64,000 nucleotides of DNA. Origin: Leptodactylus fallax (lineage: Eukaryota > Chordata > Amphibia > Anura > Leptodactylidae). The first letter of the stretch is position 1; every line of letters starts with the position of its first letter. Shown piece after piece: positions 10,036 to 20,836 of this stretch. The stretch lies in assembly GCA_947044405.1 (NCBI GenBank), contig CAMRHE010000324.1, positions 372,001 through 436,000 of the forward strand. The letters run 5' to 3'. The notes below the pieces were generated by a model. It had not been told where the DNA came from, made no database searches, and worked only from the letters and a program-made list of their open reading frames with translations. The position numbers and the translations under genes were made by a program.

Positions 10036-11334
10036 CAGAACTGGGCATTGTACGGCCTTCGAGCCACATCCGTCCCTCTAACTATCTCTGACCGGCCCGC
10101 GTGGTGACAGGTGACACGCATCGGCAGCCACATATTGTGTTATTGCAATAAGAAGCTGCCGATACTCTTTTACTCACCTGTCCACGCTCCTCTTCTGGCC
10201 GCCTTCTGCTGCCTCCTCTAGGCAGCGCTACACTGACGTCACAACGCTGAAGAACACCATGACGCTACGTACAGCATCCCGATCTTCAGCGTCGGCAACA
10301 GCACACCATGGAGGCGGCAGCGGAGGACGTCCAGGACTTGAGCATGGACAGGTGAATAAAAAGTATCGGCCACTACTCTGTGTGCGGGTGGTGGGATAAC
10401 AGGGGGTCATATACTGTGGGTGGGCTTTAAAAAAGGGGTCATATACTGTGTGGGAGTATAAAATGTGCCATTACCTGTGTGGGGGCCATAAATAGGGGGA
10501 TCATATGCTGTGTGGGGGGGTATAAAATGTGCCATAAACTGTGTGGGGGCCATAAATAGGGGGATCATATGCTGTGTGGGGAGGTATAAAATGTGCCATA
10601 AACTGTGTGGGGGCCATAAATAGGGGGATCATATGCTGTGTGGGGGGGTATAAAATGTGCCATAAACTGTGTGGGGGCCATAAATAGGGGGATCATATGC
10701 TGTGTGGGGAGGTATAAAATGTGCCATAAACTGTGTGGGGGCCATAAATAGGGGGATCATATGCTGTGTGGGGAGGTATAAAATGTGCCATAAACTGTGT
10801 GGGGGCCATAAATAGGGGGATCATATGCTGTGTGGGGGGTATAAAATGTGCCATAAACTGTGTGGGGGCCATAAATAGGGGGATCATATGCCTTGTGGGG
10901 AGGTATAAAATGTGCCATAAACTGTGTGGGGGCCATAAATAGGGGGATCATATGCTGTGTGGGGAGATATAAAATGTGCCATAAACTGTGTGGGGGCCAT
11001 AAATAGGGGAATAATATGCTGTGTGGGGGCTAAAAAAAGGGGGTTGTATGCTGTGTGATTAGCCAGAAAAAGGGGGTCATATACCGTGTGATGGGCCAGG
11101 AAAAAGGCGGTCATATACCGTGTGATGGTCCAAAAATGGGGGTCATATACTGTGTGATGGGCCAGAAATACATATAATACAAATACATATATCAAAAATA
11201 TAACTTTTTTTTTTTTACTAGAGCTACAAATATCACAAACTTATGGATATTTCTGGATGTGACAAGCCACCTGAGTTAAGCTAGGTTTTTTTTTTTTACA
11301 AATTTTGACACATTGAGCTTAAAAGCCATCACTG
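10036..11334. mobile_element. hAT-type non-autonomous element carrying a minisatellite
   Basis: Proposed ends are CAGAACTGGGC at 10036 and the partly inverted-complementary GCCATCACTG ending at 11334. The right flank CTCTAGAT fits the nTCTAGAn target consensus of one hAT group. The left flank AGTTAGAG fits only partly. No transposase is present, and most of the interior is the array at 10380-11170. The element type is inferred by analogy with 12493-14433, which has stronger ends. Confidence 0.5.
10380..11170. repeat. minisatellite with 64-bp higher-order unit
   Basis: Two related ~32-bp half-units alternate, CATATGCTGTGTGGGG... and CATAAACTGTGTGGGGG..., so the real period is 64 bp. Successive CATATGCTGTG copies start at about 10502, 10566 and 10630. 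Toward 11030-11170 the units diverge. The minus-strand ORFs across it are repeat translations. Confidence 0.9.
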
Positions 11335-11342
11335 CTCTAGAT

Positions 11343-12129
11343 GTTTAGGCTGAAGGGAAGAGGAGGGAGGAGTAGTGGTAGCTTGCACAGCAAATCTCTG
11401 TACAGGGAACTGACAGTTCCCCATATCATGCGCAGGCACACTGCCACTCTTTCTTCCTGATCCCAGTGTGCAGCCGAAACCTATCAGCTCTTCGGTGTTT
11501 TTGGAAGTAGCGATGTGCAAGTACTATCGCAGGGTGCTAAAGAGCTGATTCAACGACGTGGAAGCCGCTTAGGTTAGATCCAGCTGGGGAACCCATGAAA
11601 AGCGTGGATTCAGGCAGAGGACTTCTTTATCCAACGGCTTTGGCCGATAGAACAGGGTTAGGGTTTTTTTTTAGATGATCTCGCAGGTGTAGGCGGGCAG
11701 GAGTTCAGTAGTTGGGATGGATTGGTAGCTGTATATAGCCCATGTGAGGGTCTTACCAGATTGGAGCAATGCTGGCAGACATGTGCACTGGCTGGAGGCC
11801 AGGTTGAGACTCCATTTGCAACAACCTCTCCCTGTGCAGACAGGGGCTGGACCAGGGACTTGTCTCGGTTTGCCCCAGAAGCAGTGTTTGCTTCTATAGG
11901 CCGAGAGCAAAACATGTGACTGAAGCAGCACGAGACTAGACATGTGAGTTTTCAGAGCTAAGACAAGGTGCAAAGCTAGTTAACCCTTACACTGTTGCAG
12001 ACAATCCTCAGTGTATGCTAAGTAATGCAGTACAATACAATATACAGCACACATGAGAAATTACCACCTGACAAAATACAAGATGTTATGGCAGCATAAT
12101 GACGATTTGAACAGAACGTTAACATCCCG
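11343..12129. other. no recognised gene
   Basis: Mixed-composition sequence without a coding motif. The longest frames (11658-11973, minus) show no domain I recognise. Confidence 0.45.
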
Positions 12130-12245
12130 TTCTGGGACACTGCATAGGAGAGGTGAGTTATAGTGTTTTTTATGTTCCCTCACCTCTCCTGGGCCCCCGT
12201 TCGTTATACTCCGGGGTCTTTCCAGATCCCGGAGTATAATGATAG
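12130..12245 (+). repeat. dispersed hairpin module, copy 1
   Basis: Begins GGAGAGGTGAGTTATAGTG, contains CTCACCTCTCCTGGGCC, and ends in an imperfect hairpin with arms TTATACTCCGGGGTCT and AGATCCCGGAGTATAA. The same module recurs at 17375-17470 and 43503-43620 (reverse orientation) and at 53725-53810 (forward). Two of the copies directly follow minisatellite arrays. Confidence 0.7.
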
Positions 12246-12492
12246 CAGTATTTGTGGCGTTTGCGGTAGCGGCTGCCACAGGGCTACCGCTGCTACCCCG
12301 ATCTTTATGCCCCTGCATGGCAGCTAGGAGCCTTCTGAAGGCTCCCAGGCCTGCCATGGTAATGTAAACTTCTGAAGTCTGCCTGCAGCAGGCTTTGATA
12401 GTTACATAGGGAATCTGCCATATTCTGCAATACAGTTGTATTGCAGTCTATGGCACAAATGATCTGAAGATTGCATGTTGAAGCCCCTAGAG

Positions 12493-14433
12493 CCGTGATG
12501 GCGAACCTATGGCACGCGTGCCAGAGAGGGCACGCAGAGCCCTCTGAGTTGGCACGCGCGCCATCGCCATGATCGCTCACTAACCGGGAATCCGGTCTAG
12601 GATTCCCGGTTAGTGAGCGATCGTTTCTTTCAGCTGTATGTGAAAATGTACATACAGCTGAAAGCTGTCACTGTAGGCCACAGTCCGCGTAGCCGCGGCC
12701 TACACTGACTGCAGAGTGTGACCTCCGCCCCGACGCAGGTGCGATGACGTCATTCATCAGCGCCTGTGAACAGAAGAAGGAGGAGGACGCTCTTCGTGGG
12801 ACTGCAGATCTTCGTGGGACAAGGTAAGTAACATAAACTACTGTGTGGGGGGACACTGAAGCATCTAATACTGTGTGTGGGGGGGGACACTGAAGCATCT
12901 AATATTGTGTGTGTGGGGGGGGACACTGAAGCATCTAATACTGTGTGTGGGGGGGACACTGAAGCATCTAATATTGTGTGGGGGGACACACTGAAGCATC
13001 TAATACTGTGTGGGGGGGGACACTGAAGCAATTAATACTGTGAGTGTGTGGGGGGGACACTGAAGCATCTAATACTGTGTGTGTGTGGGGGGGGCACTGA
13101 AGCATCTAATATTGTGTGTGTGGGGGGACACACTGAAGCATCTAATATTGTGTGTGGGGGGGACACTGAAGCATCTAATACTGTGTGTGGCGGGGACACT
13201 GAAGCATCTAATACTGTGTGTGTGTGGGGGGGTGGGGGGGACACTGAAGCATCTAATACTGTGTGTGTGGGGGGACACTGAAGCATCTAATACTGTGTGT
13301 GGGGGGGGACACTGAAGCAATTAATACTGTGAGTGTGTGGGGGGGACACTGAAGCATCTAATACTGTGTGTGGGGGGAACACACTGAAGCATCTAATACT
13401 GTGTGTGGGGGGGGACACTGAAGCATCTAATACTGTGTGGGGGGGGACACTGAAGCATCTATTACTGTGTGTGGGGGGGGACACTGAAGCATCTAATACT
13501 GTGTGTGGGGGGGACACTGAAGCATCTAATACTGTGTGTGTGGGGGGACACTGAAGCATCTAATACTGTGTGTGGGGGGGACACTGAAGCATCTAATACT
13601 GTGTGTGGGGGGGGACACTGAAGCATCTAATACTGTGTGTGGGGGGGACACTGAAGCATCTAATTCTGTGTGTGGGGGGAACACTGAAGCATCTAATACT
13701 GTGTGGGGGACACTGAAGCATCTACTATTGTGTGGGGGACACTGAAGCATCTAATACTGTATGGGGGACACTGAAGCATCTACTACTGTGTGGGGGATAC
13801 TGAAGCATCTAATACTGTATGGGGTCACTGAAGCATATACTACTGTGTGGGGGGGACACTGAAGCATCTAATACTGTGTGGGGGGAGGACACTGAAGCAT
13901 CTAATACTGTGTGTGGGGGACGCTGAAGCATCTAATACTGTATGGGGGACACCGTGAAGCATAAACTACTGTGTGGGGCCCCACTGTGAAGCATATATTA
14001 CTGTGTGGGGGCCCACTGTGAAGCATATACTACTGTGTGGGGGGGGCTTATTGTGAAGCATATAATGTGGGTGGGGGCCCAAAGTGGAGCATATAATACT
14101 GTGCGGGGGCCTCTGTGGAGCATATAATACTGAGTGGGGGCCACTCTGAAGCATATAATACTGTGTGGGGGCCATTCTGGAGCATATAATATTGTCTGGA
14201 GGCCACTTCAGAGCACATTGTACTGTCTGGGGCCCTTCACTATTTATATCACACAGTATCTGTTTTATAGCAGACATGTGATATTATTACAGGCTGTAAT
14301 AACATTGCACGGTCACTATAAAATAGATTCTGGTTAATTTAAGGTTAATTTGCCGTTTTGGCACTTTGCGATAATTTAGTGGGTTTTGGGTTGCAGTTTG
14401 GGCACTCGGTCTCTAAAAGGTTCACCATCACTG
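12493..14433. mobile_element. hAT-type non-autonomous element carrying a minisatellite
   Basis: The ends CCGTGATGGCGAACC at 12493 and GGTTCACCATCACTG ending at 14433 are inverted complements at 13 of 15 positions. The 8-bp flanks CCCTAGAG (12485-12492) and CCATAGAG (14434-14441) match at 7 of 8, the expected length for a hAT target duplication. The left 170 bp are GC-rich and contain short inverted repeats, such as the CTAACCGGGAATCC pair around 12590. No transposase is encoded. Most of the 1.9 kb is the tandem array, so the element depends on an unlinked hAT transposase. Confidence 0.85.
12838..14240. repeat. ~30-34-bp minisatellite, about 1.4 kb
   Basis: More than 40 units built on GACACTGAAGCATCTAATAC followed by TGTGTG and a G-run of variable length. 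The G-run and the (TG)n part cause most of the length variation. Units become more divergent toward 14000-14240, where AGCATATAATACTGTGTGGG forms appear. The array edges are older than its core. All ORFs here are repeat artefacts. Confidence 0.95.
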
Positions 14434-14691
14434 CCATAGAGGGCTAAAAATAAGTAAAAAATGTTTTTAAAAATGTAAAAAAAAAATTTTTTTAAAAACC
14501 TAACTGTTTAAATATCCCCCCTTTCCCTAGATCACATATAAATATAAATGAAAAAAGTAAACATAAACACATTGGGCACCCTAAGTCCAAAAATGCCCAA
14601 ACTATTAAAATAAAAAAAAAACATTTGTGACATTCAGTAAACGCTGTAGCAGAAAAAAACTCAAAATGGCTGTATTGCCATGTTCAGTTAC

Positions 14692-15198
14692 TTAAAGGGG
14701 TATTCCCATGAACATAATCATATCTATATTTGTAGCTAATTAAAAGATAAAACATTTTTGCAAATATAAGTAGTTAAAAATTCTGCAGCGTTTTAAAGAT
14801 TTTCTCTAACCATCTTAGTGGTGACAGTCTGTTGTCTTGATTGGTTGCCAATGGATACGGCCACAAATGCAGAAACATTATATGGTCTGGGACTTGTCAA
14901 AAACCCAGCCATGATTTTCTTATTGTAGCTGGGTTATCAGGCAGGGGCACTACATGTATGAGAAGATATCCCGGCCACGATAAGGAAACCATAGCTTATT
15001 TTCTGACCTTAGAAAGATCCTGCATTCATGGTCGTATCCATTGGCAACCAATCAAGACAACAACTTGTGACCACAAGATATTTAGAGAAAGTCTTTAAAA
15101 CTCTTAAAAATGTTTAATTAATTATATTTGCAAAAATGTTTAACTTTTAATTATCTACAAATTTAAAAATGCTTATGTTCGTGGGAATACCCCTTTAA
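14692..15198. mobile_element. foldback MITE with TTAA ends (piggyBac-type)
   Basis: Starts TTAAAGGGGTATTCCC at 14692 and ends GGGAATACCCCTTTAA at 15198. The first ~180 bases are inverted-complementary to the last ~180; for example TCTTGATTGGTTGCCAATGG near 14836 pairs with its complement near 15040. TTAA at both ends is the piggyBac target signature. The element is almost entirely a long hairpin and encodes nothing. Confidence 0.85.
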
Positions 15199-15282
15199 TG
15201 TTGTAACTGTGATGTAGCAATAATGACAATAATCCATGTCATTAGCTCATGGTTTGGACTCTGGTTGTAGCTATTTTGTTGC

Positions 15283-16177
15283 TAGAGATTGGTGAATGGG
15301 TTTGTAACAAACTGGATTCAACCCGAATATTCCAAATTTATTATTTTTTAATATAACCAAATACATGGTGATTCACTATCAGATGCTATGAATAAATAAA
15401 ATAAAAAAGTTATGGGGTTTGGAAGGTGGGGAGTCAAATTTGAAAATTGAAAAATGTCACTGGTGGGAAGGGGTTAATGATGATGAAGATGGGATTAATA
15501 CCACTTTCTCTACCTTTGCAGATGACACCAAGCTATGTAGTATGGTGCAGTCTATAGAGGATGTACGTAGACTATGAGCAGACTTGGACTGATAGTGTTT
15601 GGGCATCCACATGGCAAATGAGGTTCAAAGTTATACAACATAGATCTGCGTAAGAATAATCTGCAATGTAACATATGTCCTAGGGAGAGTAAAGCTGGGA
15701 GACTCACTGGTAGAGAAGGACCTGGGAATACTTGTAGCTCATAGAATAAATTACAGCATGCAATGTCAATCAGCTGCTTCTCAGGCCAGCAGGATTTTGT
15801 CATGTATTAAAAGGGGTATGGACTCACAGACAGGGATGTAATATTACTACTTTATAAATCATTGGTGCTGCTCCATCTGAAATATGCAATTCACTTCTGG
15901 GTACTAGTTAATAGAAAGGATGTGGTAAGGCTTCTTCACTGTAAGGATTGTGAATCTGTGGAATACCTTATCCCAGGAGCTGGTCACAGCTTACAACTTT
16001 AAAAAGGGATTGGATGCCTTTTTCGAGAAAAATAGCATTGATGAAAATGTATAGAATGTCATGCCCTTTCCCATCCCCTAGTTGAACTTGAGGGACAAAT
16101 GTGTTTTTTCAACCATACTAACTGTAACTATGTCAAACTCGGGTTGAATCCAGATTGTTCTGAATTTACTCATCCCC
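15283..16177. mobile_element. probable hAT derivative with LINE fragment inside
   Basis: The left part (GGTGAATGGG...CTGGATTCAACCCGAATATT) and the right part near 16138-16177 (CTCGGGTTGAATCCAGATTG...ACTCATCC) are inverted-complementary over about 35 bases with gaps. The same left-end motif, CAACCCGAATATTCCAAATT, recurs at 25830. Target duplications could not be defined, so the element call is tentative. Confidence 0.45.
15480..16055 (+). pseudogene. CR1/L2-group LINE fossil (RT palm and 3' end)
   Basis: Translation with frameshifts gives a FADDTKLCS catalytic block at about 15517-15545, then a degraded thumb region. The terminal part resembles TFKKGLDAFLEKNSI at about 15990-16045, the conserved end of this LINE group. 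The middle is deleted between about 15910 and 15930. It is homologous in order to the LINE at 48664-53277. Multiple stops make it a pseudogene. Confidence 0.75.
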
Positions 16178-16180
16178 AGT

Positions 16181-16906
16181 CACCAGCATTGTAGTGTATG
16201 GACCGTGAGAGACAACGTTTTTGAGAGGAGCCATAGCAAAGTGGGAAGCCAAGCCAGTCACTTTGGGCGCAACCAAAGTCAAAGATCATTCAGTGATTTG
16301 TTCCTGTTATCAAAAGTGTTATGGGATAGTTCAGCATATTGTCTCATTGATTGGGAACTGTAATGAACAAGCACCAATGTTGTGAAAAAGAAGTAAACTG
16401 GGGGGTGGTAAGGGACTGCTGTGGCAGTAGAGGGGACGAAGTGGAAGTTTTATTATCTTTTATTTTTTTTATTTACTATTTTACCATTCTCTACTACCAT
16501 TTGCTTTATGTATAGGTGCATTGCATACTTCATTGGTCTCTAACTTTTCAGGCAATTTAGTCTCATTTAATAAGAATATGTGATTCTAGACCAAAATGTT
16601 TTGTACTTTAATGTATTTTAAAATGTTGCTGTTTTCTGCCTGGAAAAAACTCTCTGAAGTTCCTGCCACTGGGAGTCTTCCTCTTTGCTAATTTGCTGAT
16701 TACTCTCTGCTACTAGGGAAGGTCCATTTAATTTATTATTTTATTAGTTATATAGCACCATCAAGTGAATTGAAGGTCTGTCTTCCCAGCTTCTGTGTAT
16801 TTACACACAGACCTATTGGTCTGTGCTCCCTGCCTGTATTCTGCTCAAAGATACAGTAAGTATGCAATTTGTCACAGCTCACAGTAAGTGGAAGGAGAGT
16901 CTATAT
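16181..16906. other. no recognised gene
   Basis: AT-rich. A short ATATAGCACCATCA segment near 16750 resembles the dispersed repeat at 54830-54905. Nothing else is recognisable. Confidence 0.45.
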
Positions 16907-17374
16907 CAGGGATAGGCAACCTTTTTTGTTTGGCGTGCCGATTTCGATTAAAAAAATCAAAGTTGAGGTACTCGGAGTGCCGATCAATAATTGTAAGTCT
17001 GACGACCCCTGCACACGGTATTATATCCCATAGTGGTCCCTGCACATGGTATTATGTCCCATAACGGGTCCTGTACATGGTATTATGTCCCACAGCGCCC
17101 CTGCACACGGTATTTTGTCTCATAACGGCCCCTGCACACGATATTATATCCCATAGCAGCCCCTGCACACGGTATTATGTCCCATTGTGGCCCCTGCACA
17201 CGGTATTAGGTCCCATAGCGGCCCCTGCACACAGTATTATGTCCCATAGCGGCCCCTGCACACGGTATTATGTCCCATAGCGGCCCCTGCACACGGTATT
17301 ATGTCCCATAGCGGCCCCTGCAAACAGTATAATATTCTAACTTTTATAATATTCCAATTGTCGCCACTCACTAG
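16907..17374. mobile_element. partial hAT-type element with 31-bp minisatellite
   Basis: Begins CAGGGATAGGCAACC at 16907, a typical hAT end with CAG and GGCAACC. It continues into TTGGCGTGCCGATTTCG and then the array at about 17000-17335. The opposite terminus was not found, so the right end may be truncated. The 31-bp unit GGCCCCTGCACACGGTATTA plus TGTCCCATAGC is close to the reverse complement of the array at 1-570. Confidence 0.65.
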
Positions 17375-17470
17375 CTATTATTATACTGTGGGATCTCTTC
17401 AGACCCCAGAGTATAATAAGTGGAAGGCCAAGAGAGATGACAAACATAAAAAACAATGTTAACTCACTTT
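17375..17470 (-). repeat. dispersed hairpin module, copy 2
   Basis: Reverse-orientation copy of the 12130-12245 module, with hairpin arms TTATTATACTGTGGGATCT and AGACCCCAGAGTATAATAA. It follows the array at 17000-17335 almost directly. Confidence 0.65.
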
Positions 17471-18689
17471 TCCCTCTGCTCCGCAGCAGCTCTGTGCTCT
17501 TCGGGCGCTTCTCCCTGTAGTCAGCGACCGCTGATTGAGTCTCAGGGGTCACGTCGCGTCATTAAAGGGGCTATACATTATTTTTTTTCTCAAACACAAT
17601 GACTATTTTCTTCAAATATTAGTGCCACATGTTTACAGAATGTGTATAGTATTACAGCTCATTCCCATATGCTTCTATGAAACTATGGACAACTGTGGCA
17701 CTGTTATTAGGAGAAAGCATATTTTTCTAAATCTTGACTACTCATGTAACTAGGGTCTGTTATTTTGCTTCTGTATAATCTATTTTTAAATAGAAATACA
17801 TATTTCTAAAGTGATGTAACAGCTCAAACGCGCAGTTAGTTGTTATCCATAGATAGCCATTATTTATGTCACACCAGGTAATGTCTAACTATTAACTATT
17901 TTTTTGTGTAGATAGAGCAAACTACCGCTTTTGATTACTACTCTCATCCACAGTTATTTTCCATTGGAAATTTGAAATATGATTTTTTTTTCCAGATCTG
18001 TGTAAGTGCTTTGCAGCTTTCTTAAAATTGCATTGAAAATATGCTTAAAAAGCCTATGTTTTATCAATAGTATTCTAGCTGAATCATATGACAAACAATG
18101 AATATTTGCTTTCAACTAGATTTGTTCTATTATTATCCTCATTCATTTCTAACTCTCATTTAGAAGCTTGCAATTCTTACTAATCATTTATAGGTACTGA
18201 AAACTAATATTCCATTAATATACATCATCTGATGGATTTATTAATATTTTCCCAATTTTCCCCTTTTTTTCATCTGCTTGCTAAAGTGCAGTAGATATAA
18301 ACACTCACATCTGTGTATAACAAACTTCACAATTCCAGATGACATTAAAAGCAAACTTGGCACATAAAATAAATTTGTTACCTACAAAAGTTTATTTTTC
18401 CTTTGATATTTGTATTATAGAGGAATGTTTCTACCCTTAACCTAGCTCATATTTAACTAAGGGCTTCCTGTTTTTCTCATGAAACAAATTCAATATAATA
18501 TCGCAACATGCTATGAAAAACTTTAACAGCCTGCAGTTCACATCATATCCATGCATTGACTCATATAGTATAGATAGCTTGTTATGAAATAATTTGTTGT
18601 TTTATTATTATTATTATTATTTTTATTTATTTTTTTAAAGCTGGTCATCTTATACCATACAGTCCAGAATATTTGAGTCAAGAGAAAAA
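17471..18689. other. no recognised gene
   Basis: Contains TTAAAGGGGCTATACATT at about 17563, which looks like one end of another TTAA MITE without a detectable partner. A TTA microsatellite lies at about 18600-18625. The rest is AT-rich and unassigned. Confidence 0.45.
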
Positions 18690-20836
18690 TACTAGAGGAC
18701 AGTCAGCAGCTACTGCTCAGCCAAGATGTGGAGGAGACATCTGCCACTTCCTGTGGTAGGTGGGCAAGTAGTGATGAGGAGAGTGGCCTGGGAGCTGGTG
18801 TTGAGGAGGACATCAGTGACCTGCAGACAGTAGTGGATGACGATGTAGTCGATCGTAATTGGGAGCCGAGTGATGAAGGGGCCTCATTGTCATTAGGAGA
18901 AGAGGGTTGCAGCTTGCACATGAGGTAGCGGGGAAGTCAGCAGGGTGGCAGCTGTTCTGTCTTCTTACACATTCTCTCAGTGTGCAGTCTGACATACAGC
19001 ATAAACCTTCTCTGTCTTCCAAATAAACAGACTGTTTTTTCTGTAGTCTAACAATTTATTGGTCAACAGGTTGTAAATATGGCAATGTGATGATGATATT
19101 GATGTGATATGATATATGATTTTGATATGTTGATATGTTCTGGTAAAACTATAAGAATACAAAAGTATAGGTATAAGTATTGAGCATGAATACATGGCCA
19201 TGACACTTAAAATCAACAGTGACAGCACATGGTAAGATGGCAGCCTATACATATACACATATAACTAACAGTAATACATCCTGATTAAGCTATACATGGC
19301 TCACTAACAGTCCTGAACACTACATACATTCACATAGGAATAAGACAATTCCTACCAGATATGCTTGCACAAGGATAATGGAGCTCAAGTGTGGAGTAGT
19401 GCAAGAGATGGCATCCCAATGTCTTGTGGGCAGGTTTCTTGCTCCCAGAATGCCTTGCTTTACCCAGAGTGCATTGTAGCTCCCATAATGCAATAGCTTC
19501 ATAAAGAGAATTCAACAGGTAATGTAACTGAAAGACCGCTACATGGTGCTATAACCTAATTAGACTATACATTAACACAAGTATGTAAAATGAGATTATA
19601 CACTTTCAACATCAGATTCTGATCCATTGGGCAGAACAGCAGCAGTGTGAGGTCAGGAGCTAAAGTGCCCGGGGTAGATCAACCGCTTCGCAGCAGCCTA
19701 CCTGCCCAGAAAGCAGTGGTGCAGGGGTTCACGGAGGCAGTGGCAGTAGCAGTCAGTTATTGTGGAGTGTTGGAGTAAAATCACCTACTCGGCGGTGTGG
19801 CAGTTTTTTGTAAAGCCGCCGGGGGAGATGAACATGGCCATATGTTCAATCTGTGGGCAAAAGGTGAGGCGTGTCCAGGGTGCCAATGTTGGCACCACAG
19901 CCCTGCACCAACATATGCAGCATCACCATAAAGTGACCTGGGAGAGCCATGGCTCCAATGTGGTGGTCCAGCCTGCCGCAGCAACCGCTGCAGGACCTAG
20001 TGGCACGCACCCCATTTCAGGCAGTCAAGGCTCCACCACCTCAGCTGAAGGAAGCTGTGTGTCCTTCCCATTATCTGCTGGTCATGATGCTCCTGCTCCT
20101 CCTTCTCCTCCTAGTCAGTCATTGCGTCAGCAATCGATCACAGAATCTATATCTAAGAGACAATAGTATGCGTGTAATCATCCAACAGTGCAGAAGCTGA
20201 ACATGCTCCTGTCCAAGTTTCTGGTGCTGCAGTTACTCCCTTTCCACTTGGTGGACTCTGCACCTTTCAGAGAACTGATGGCTTGCACCGAGCTGAGGTG
20301 GAGAGTCCCAAGCCTTCATTTCTTTGCCAAGAAGGCAGTACCAGCCCTGCACAAATATGTAGATGAGAAGGTGGGCCAGTCCTTGAGTCTGTCGGTGTCT
20401 GCCACAGTGCACAGCAGTGTTGACGTTTGGAGCTGTAACTACGGTCAAGGACAATATATGTCATTTACGGCCCACTGGGTTAATGTAGTGTTTGCCCAGA
20501 CACACCAGCAACTTGGACTGGTGACACAGCTTCTGCCTCCACGTTCTCATGCCGTTGGTCCTGCAACAATGTCTGCCTCATCCTCCACTGCAGGGACAAT
20601 TCCCAGTGCTCCTCCAGCATACCACATGTGCAGGGCACAGCGGTGTCACGCTGTTCTACACCTCATTTGCCTGGGCGAACAAAGTCATACAGGGGAGGAA
20701 CTGCTCCGTGTCCTCAATCAAGAAATTGAATCCTGGCTTTCTCCAAGAGAACTTAAAATCGGAACAATGGTGACCGACAACGGGAAGAACATGGTGTTGG
20801 CCCTGCGTCAAGGAGGGCTGAGCCATGCGCCCTGCA
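18690..20836 (+). pseudogene. hAT transposase, BED-finger type, truncated copy
   Basis: This copy is collinear with 32136-33620 of the complete element at 30592-36587 but begins and stops inside the coding region. Acidic N-terminal sequence (EEDISDLQTV) is followed after an insertion by the BED-type zinc finger AICSICGQK...HMQHHHK at about 19834-19935. A long stretch of the catalytic domain follows (PALHKYVDEKVGQSLSLSVS, then LKIGTMVTDNGKNM) and stops abruptly near 20836. The C-terminal dimerisation domain is missing. Frameshifts separate the N-terminal frame (18728-18928), the BED frame (19762-20166) and the catalytic frame (20188-20847). A solo LTR interrupts it at 18953-19638. Confidence 0.88.
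18953..19638 (-). mobile_element. solo LTR inserted in the hAT fragment
   Basis: A 686-bp segment beginning TGTTCTG and ending CAGAACA, so its ends are 7-bp inverted repeats of TG...CA form. It is flanked by a perfect 5-bp duplication GCAGC at 18948-18952 and 19639-19643. The related hAT at 32400-32412 has the uninterrupted sequence, an empty site. A minus-strand AATAAA at about 19055-19060 lies roughly 100 bp from one end, which suggests the LTR is in minus orientation. No internal retroelement region remains, as expected after LTR-LTR recombination. Confidence 0.9.

Noticed and set aside
12838..14240. Overlapping ORFs on both strands with repeated TEASNTVC or LDASVSPP peptides
   Set aside because: They are translations of the minisatellite, with no start context or domain.
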